Shown piece after piece: positions 6,006-7,074 of a stretch of DNA of 7,074 nt. Each line of letters begins with the position of its first letter. The first letter of the stretch is position 1. The notes below the pieces were generated by a model that had not been told where the DNA came from, did not search any database, and saw only the letters and a program-made list of their open reading frames with translations. This DNA is from Hyphomicrobiales bacterium (GTDB lineage: Bacteria > Pseudomonadota > Alphaproteobacteria > Rhizobiales > Aestuariivirgaceae). The position numbers and the translations under genes were made by a program. The DNA lies in assembly GCA_020029455.1 (NCBI GenBank), contig JAIBJH010000141.1, forward strand, positions 1 to 7,074. Direction: 5' to 3'.

Positions 6006-6012
6006 AGGTATG

Positions 6013-6045
6013 ATGCGCCCCCCACAAGGGGGCGCATTCGTTTTT
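6013..6045 (+). terminator. Intrinsic terminator after the pilin gene
   Basis: ATGCGCCCCC (6013-6022) pairs over all 10 bases with GGGGGCGCAT (6028-6037) around the loop CACAA, followed by TCG and five T residues (6041-6045). This is a strong rho-independent terminator for the plus strand. It ends 19 bases before the stop of the minus-strand corrinoid gene, so the stem may also fold in that transcript, but the complementary strand lacks a good T run. Confidence 0.9.
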
Positions 6046-6064
6046 GGGCGGTGCCTCCGGGCGT

Positions 6065-6763
6065 TCAGCTGGCCATCAGGTTGTGGCGGCGGGCCATGAA
6101 ACTCTTGGCGGTCTCAACCGCCACGGCAGCATCGCGGCAATAGGCGTCAGCGCCGACGGCCTTGGCGAAATCCTCATTCAAGGGGGCGCCCCCCACCATC
6201 ACCACATAGTCGTCGCGGATGCCCTTCTCCTTCATGGTGTCGATGACGACCTTCATGTAGGGCATGGTGGTGGTCAGCAGCGCCGACATGCCGAGGATGT
6301 CCGGCTTGTGTTCTTCGATGGCGCCCAGATATTTCTCGACCGGATTGTTGATGCCAAGGTCGATGACCTCGAAGCCCGCGCCTTCCATCATCATGCCGAC
6401 CAGGTTTTTGCCGATATCGTGAATATCTCCTTTCACGGTTCCTATGACCATTTTGCCCAGGCGCGGCGCGCCCGTGGCAATGAGCAAGGGCCGGAGGATG
6501 GCCATGCCGGCCTTCATGGAATTGGCGGCCAAAAGCACTTCCGGGACAAAGAGAATGCCGTCGCGGAAGTCGATGCCGACGATGCGCATGCCCTCGACAA
6601 GCGCTTCAGTGAGCACCTTGTAGGGCGCCCAGCCGCGGCCGAGCAGGATGTGCACGGCGGTCACCACCTCTTCCTTGAGGCCGTCATAGAGGTCGTCGTG
6701 GACTTGCTGTGTGAGCTCCTCATCATTGAGGGAGTTCAGGTCAAGTTCGCCAGCATCACTCAT
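6065..6763 (-). CDS. Corrinoid (cobalamin-binding) methyl carrier protein, MtbC/MtgC type
   Basis: A 232-residue protein with the two modules of MetH-like corrinoid proteins. Residues about 10-95 are the four-helix cap domain, ending in FVPEVLLAANSMKAGM (72-87). Residues about 103-225 are the Rossmann-like B12 domain with GDIHDIGKNLV (112-122): D113-x-H115-x2-G118, where the histidine would be the lower axial cobalt ligand. SALL (about 160-163) and the VGGAPL turn further on complete the nucleotide-tail pocket. Such proteins receive a methyl group from an MttB-type enzyme and pass it to a second methyltransferase. GGAG lies 6 bases before the ATG. It is on the same strand as DUF1638 but separated from it by the pilin gene, and both MttB-family genes lie on the far side of the window, so it is a shared partner by inference. 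Confidence 0.95.
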   Translation of the reverse strand: MSDAGELDLNSLNDEELTQQVHDDLYDGLKEEVVTAVHILLGRGWAPYKVLTEALVEGMRIVGIDFRDGILFVPEVLLAANSMKAGMAILRPLLIATGAPRLGKMVIGTVKGDIHDIGKNLVGMMMEGAGFEVIDLGINNPVEKYLGAIEEHKPDILGMSALLTTTMPYMKVVIDTMKEKGIRDDYVVMVGGAPLNEDFAKAVGADAYCRDAAVAVETAKSFMARRHNLMAS

Positions 6764-6907
6764 AAGAGACTCCGATTGGTCTTTGCGGGCAGGCTAGCGG
6801 AGCGCCGCCCAAAACCCTGCCACTGCGACGACCCCCAATTGCCGGAAAGCGACGGTTGAGACAAGGCCCGGTTGAGGTTAAGAGCCTCGGCGCAAAGGAA
6901 TTTCACC
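6764..6907. promoter_or_regulatory. Divergent gap between corrinoid protein and aminotransferase-like gene
   Basis: These 144 bases must drive both the leftward corrinoid gene and the rightward aminotransferase-like gene. The gap contains no clear promoter pair; TTGAGA (6856-6861) before TTAAGA (6878-6883) is the best rightward candidate and is weak. GCCACTG (about 6818-6824) resembles part of a cobalamin riboswitch core, but the remaining conserved pieces are missing on both strands, so no riboswitch is called. Confidence 0.25.
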
Positions 6908-7074
6908 ATGACCCTCGCCTGGGACGTTGAAGCCGTCCGCCGCCAGTTTCCGTCCCTCGCCATCAGCGATGAAGGCCGCTCGCGCATCTACTTCGACAAT
7001 CCTGCGGGCACGCAAGTTCCCCAGCAGGTGATTGACCGGACACTGGAAGCGCTGGTCAAGAAGAATGCCAATCT
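6908..7074 (+). CDS. Class-V aminotransferase / cysteine desulfurase-like protein, N-terminal part
   Basis: An ATG at 6908, preceded 8 bases upstream by AAAGGA (6894-6899), opens a frame to the window end (55 codons). The protein begins MTLAWDVEAVRRQFPSLA and contains IYFDNPAGTQVPQQVID, the typical N-terminal strand of PLP-dependent class-V aminotransferases, closest in style to the cysteine-desulfurase-like group with 'FDNPAGTQ' where SufS-like enzymes have 'LDNAA'. The PLP lysine and any catalytic cysteine lie beyond the window, so desulfurase activity cannot be confirmed. It is divergent from the corrinoid gene and may be unrelated to it. Confidence 0.85.
   Translation, partial: MTLAWDVEAVRRQFPSLAISDEGRSRIYFDNPAGTQVPQQVIDRTLEALVKKNAN

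Noticed and set aside
6044..6859. Plus-strand open frame of 271 codons opposite the corrinoid gene, with histidine-rich runs
   Set aside because: It starts inside the terminator tail of the pilin gene and mirrors the corrinoid coding frame; the histidine runs come from the complement of Met/Val/Gly codons. No domain.
6764..6907. Cobalamin riboswitch upstream of the corrinoid gene or aminotransferase-like gene
   Set aside because: Only a GCCACTG-like core piece is present; the other conserved parts and pseudoknot partners are missing on both strands.
6764..6907. SAM-II riboswitch upstream of the corrinoid gene
   Set aside because: The complement contains CGCTAGCC but lacks the conserved GCTAAA-type core and pseudoknot, so the resemblance is superficial.

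Overview
This window looks like part of a chromosome from an alphaproteobacterium, most likely of the Hyphomicrobiales/Rhizobiales type. The evidence is a high-GC sequence, a GcvA-type LysR regulator, a very short Flp/Fap pilin of the rhizobial/Caulobacter kind, and an intergenic CGTCATCCCG...CGGGATGACG repeat of the type scattered through such genomes. The genus cannot be named from the sequence.

Most of the window is a corrinoid (B12)-dependent methyl-transfer island. From the left: the first 62 codons of a trimethylamine-methyltransferase (MttB) superfamily protein on the minus strand (running off the left edge); a LysR-type regulator immediately upstream of it and overlapping it by ATGA; a 176-bp divergent control region; a second, complete MttB-family protein on the plus strand; an intergenic palindromic repeat; then a tightly overlapping three-gene plus-strand operon of a two-cluster 4Fe-4S protein, a zinc-dependent homocysteine S-methyltransferase-family enzyme and a GFA-family (Mss4-fold, zinc) protein. 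Meeting this operon tail to tail is a minus-strand DUF1638 protein. Further right is a minus-strand MtbC/MtgC-like corrinoid protein with an intact DxHxxG cobalamin-binding motif. Inferred scheme: one or both MttB-like proteins take a methyl group from a methylated (probably quaternary) amine and pass it to the corrinoid protein; the homocysteine-methyltransferase-like enzyme is a candidate acceptor enzyme, the Fe-S protein a candidate source of electrons to keep cobalt in the Co(I) state, and the GFA protein a candidate handler of formaldehyde. DUF1638 proteins are of unknown function and are repeatedly found beside such corrinoid methyltransferases. No substrate can be read from the sequence. 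A RamA-type ATP-dependent activator and a methyl-corrinoid:tetrahydrofolate methyltransferase are not in the window.

Two items stand apart from this scheme. A 49-residue Flp/Fap pilin sits alone between DUF1638 and the corrinoid gene, with its own ribosome binding site, a 3' region folding into three successive hairpins, and a strong intrinsic terminator. At the right edge a class-V aminotransferase (cysteine-desulfurase-like) gene begins on the plus strand, divergent from the corrinoid gene, and is cut by the window end.

There is no gene-free stretch longer than about 210 bases.
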